Positions 6,178 to 6,361 of a stretch of DNA of 6,361 bases are shown piece by piece. A program made the position numbers and the translations under genes. The notes under the pieces were generated by a model. The model worked only from the letters and a program-made list of their open reading frames with translations. It was not told the origin of the DNA and searched no databases. Positions within the stretch are counted from its first letter, which is position 1, and every line of letters begins with the position of its first letter. This DNA is from Elusimicrobiota bacterium (GTDB taxonomy: Bacteria; Elusimicrobiota; Elusimicrobia; UBA1565; UBA9628), in assembly GCA_028717865.1 (NCBI GenBank), contig JAQUMZ010000165.1:1-6361 (forward strand). Reading direction: 5' to 3'.

Positions 6178-6275
6178 AGCGAGGCCTTCGGGGCCAACTC
6201 GAACGCAATTCCCCGATGAAAGGCTCAGCGGCAATAAAACGGGGGCAAGGAAGAGCAAAAATCGTCGGGCCGCGA
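6178..6275. other. Short intergenic stretch after the ATPase gene
   Basis: No gene is seen. A small GGCC-TTCGG-GGCC inverted repeat (6183-6195) follows the stop but has no T-run, so it is at best a weak terminator. AGCGG (6227-6231) is complementary to CCGCT at the start of copy C. GTCGGGCCG (6264-6272) is a perfect 9-base complement of CGGCCCGAC inside copy C (6315-6323). Confidence 0.4.
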
Positions 6276-6361
6276 CCGCTAAACCCCTCGCGATCCCGCC
6301 AGGGATCGCGAGCCCGGCCCGACTATTCCCTGGTCGGGACGATAGTATTAAGTTCGACGGA
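6276..6361. repeat. Structured intergenic repeat, copy C (diverged, runs off the window)
   Basis: This copy aligns without gaps to the first 86 bases of the A/B core, with about 13 differences from A. H1 (6287-6297 with 6302-6312) is identical to A and B. H2 (6316-6323 with 6333-6340) is GGCCCGAC/GTCGGGAC: the third pair is swapped from G-C? to the opposite orientation together on both arms, while the second pair becomes a G/A mismatch. The sequence ends within the H3 position. The orientation is the same as A and B, so the ATPase gene is flanked by direct copies. Confidence 0.85.

Noticed and set aside
5110..6258. 382-codon open frame on the minus strand opposite the ATPase gene
   Set aside because: It is a shadow of the plus-strand gene, which has complete Walker motifs and a DUF4143 domain. 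The antisense product shows no recognisable domain.

Overview
The window holds the front of a conserved bacterial housekeeping operon on the minus strand, a repeat-rich divergent intergenic region of about 640 bases, a plus-strand AAA+/DUF4143 ATPase gene, and one more repeat copy at the right edge. The organism is a G+C-rich bacterium: sampled 60-base stretches are about 68% G+C in frr and up to about 82% in the rpsB tail. No feature fixes the phylum. An uncultivated high-GC lineage such as Elusimicrobiota or a relative is possible, but this is only a weak impression.

Minus strand, read from right to left (4207 to 1): rpsB (ribosomal protein S2), tsf (EF-Ts), pyrH (UMP kinase), frr (ribosome recycling factor), uppS (undecaprenyl diphosphate synthase) and the first 135 codons of cdsA (phosphatidate cytidylyltransferase, cut by the left edge). 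This is a well-known bacterial order. The genes are tightly packed: 2-nt gaps, a 4-nt ATGA overlap, a 1-nt TGATG overlap and one 10-nt gap. This implies one transcript with translational coupling. It links translation (S2, EF-Ts, RRF) with UMP phosphorylation, the cell-wall lipid carrier and phospholipid precursor synthesis. A likely promoter and ribosome binding site lie just upstream of rpsB.

Intergenic region (4208-4848): next to the rpsB promoter lie two 96%-identical copies (A and B) of a structured repeat, same orientation, start-to-start spacing 236 nt. A third, diverged copy (C) lies beyond the ATPase gene at 6276 and runs off the right edge. The 92-nt core has three hairpins: an 11-bp stem identical in all copies, an 8-bp stem whose sequence changes in C with one compensatory pair swap, and (in A and B) a 5-bp stem. 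Upstream of the core in A and B is a further stem-loop that shows the same 11-nt loop-side motif on different stems. A perfect 11-bp G+C hairpin lies between A and B. This repeat family is the main unexplained item.

Right part (4849-6177, plus strand): an intact 442-codon ATPase with an N-terminal P-loop domain and a C-terminal DUF4143-type domain with a nuclease-like residue pattern. It starts in A+T-rich sequence, has no visible ribosome binding site, is less G+C-rich than the operon and lies between repeat copies. It looks like accessory DNA inserted beside a core operon.
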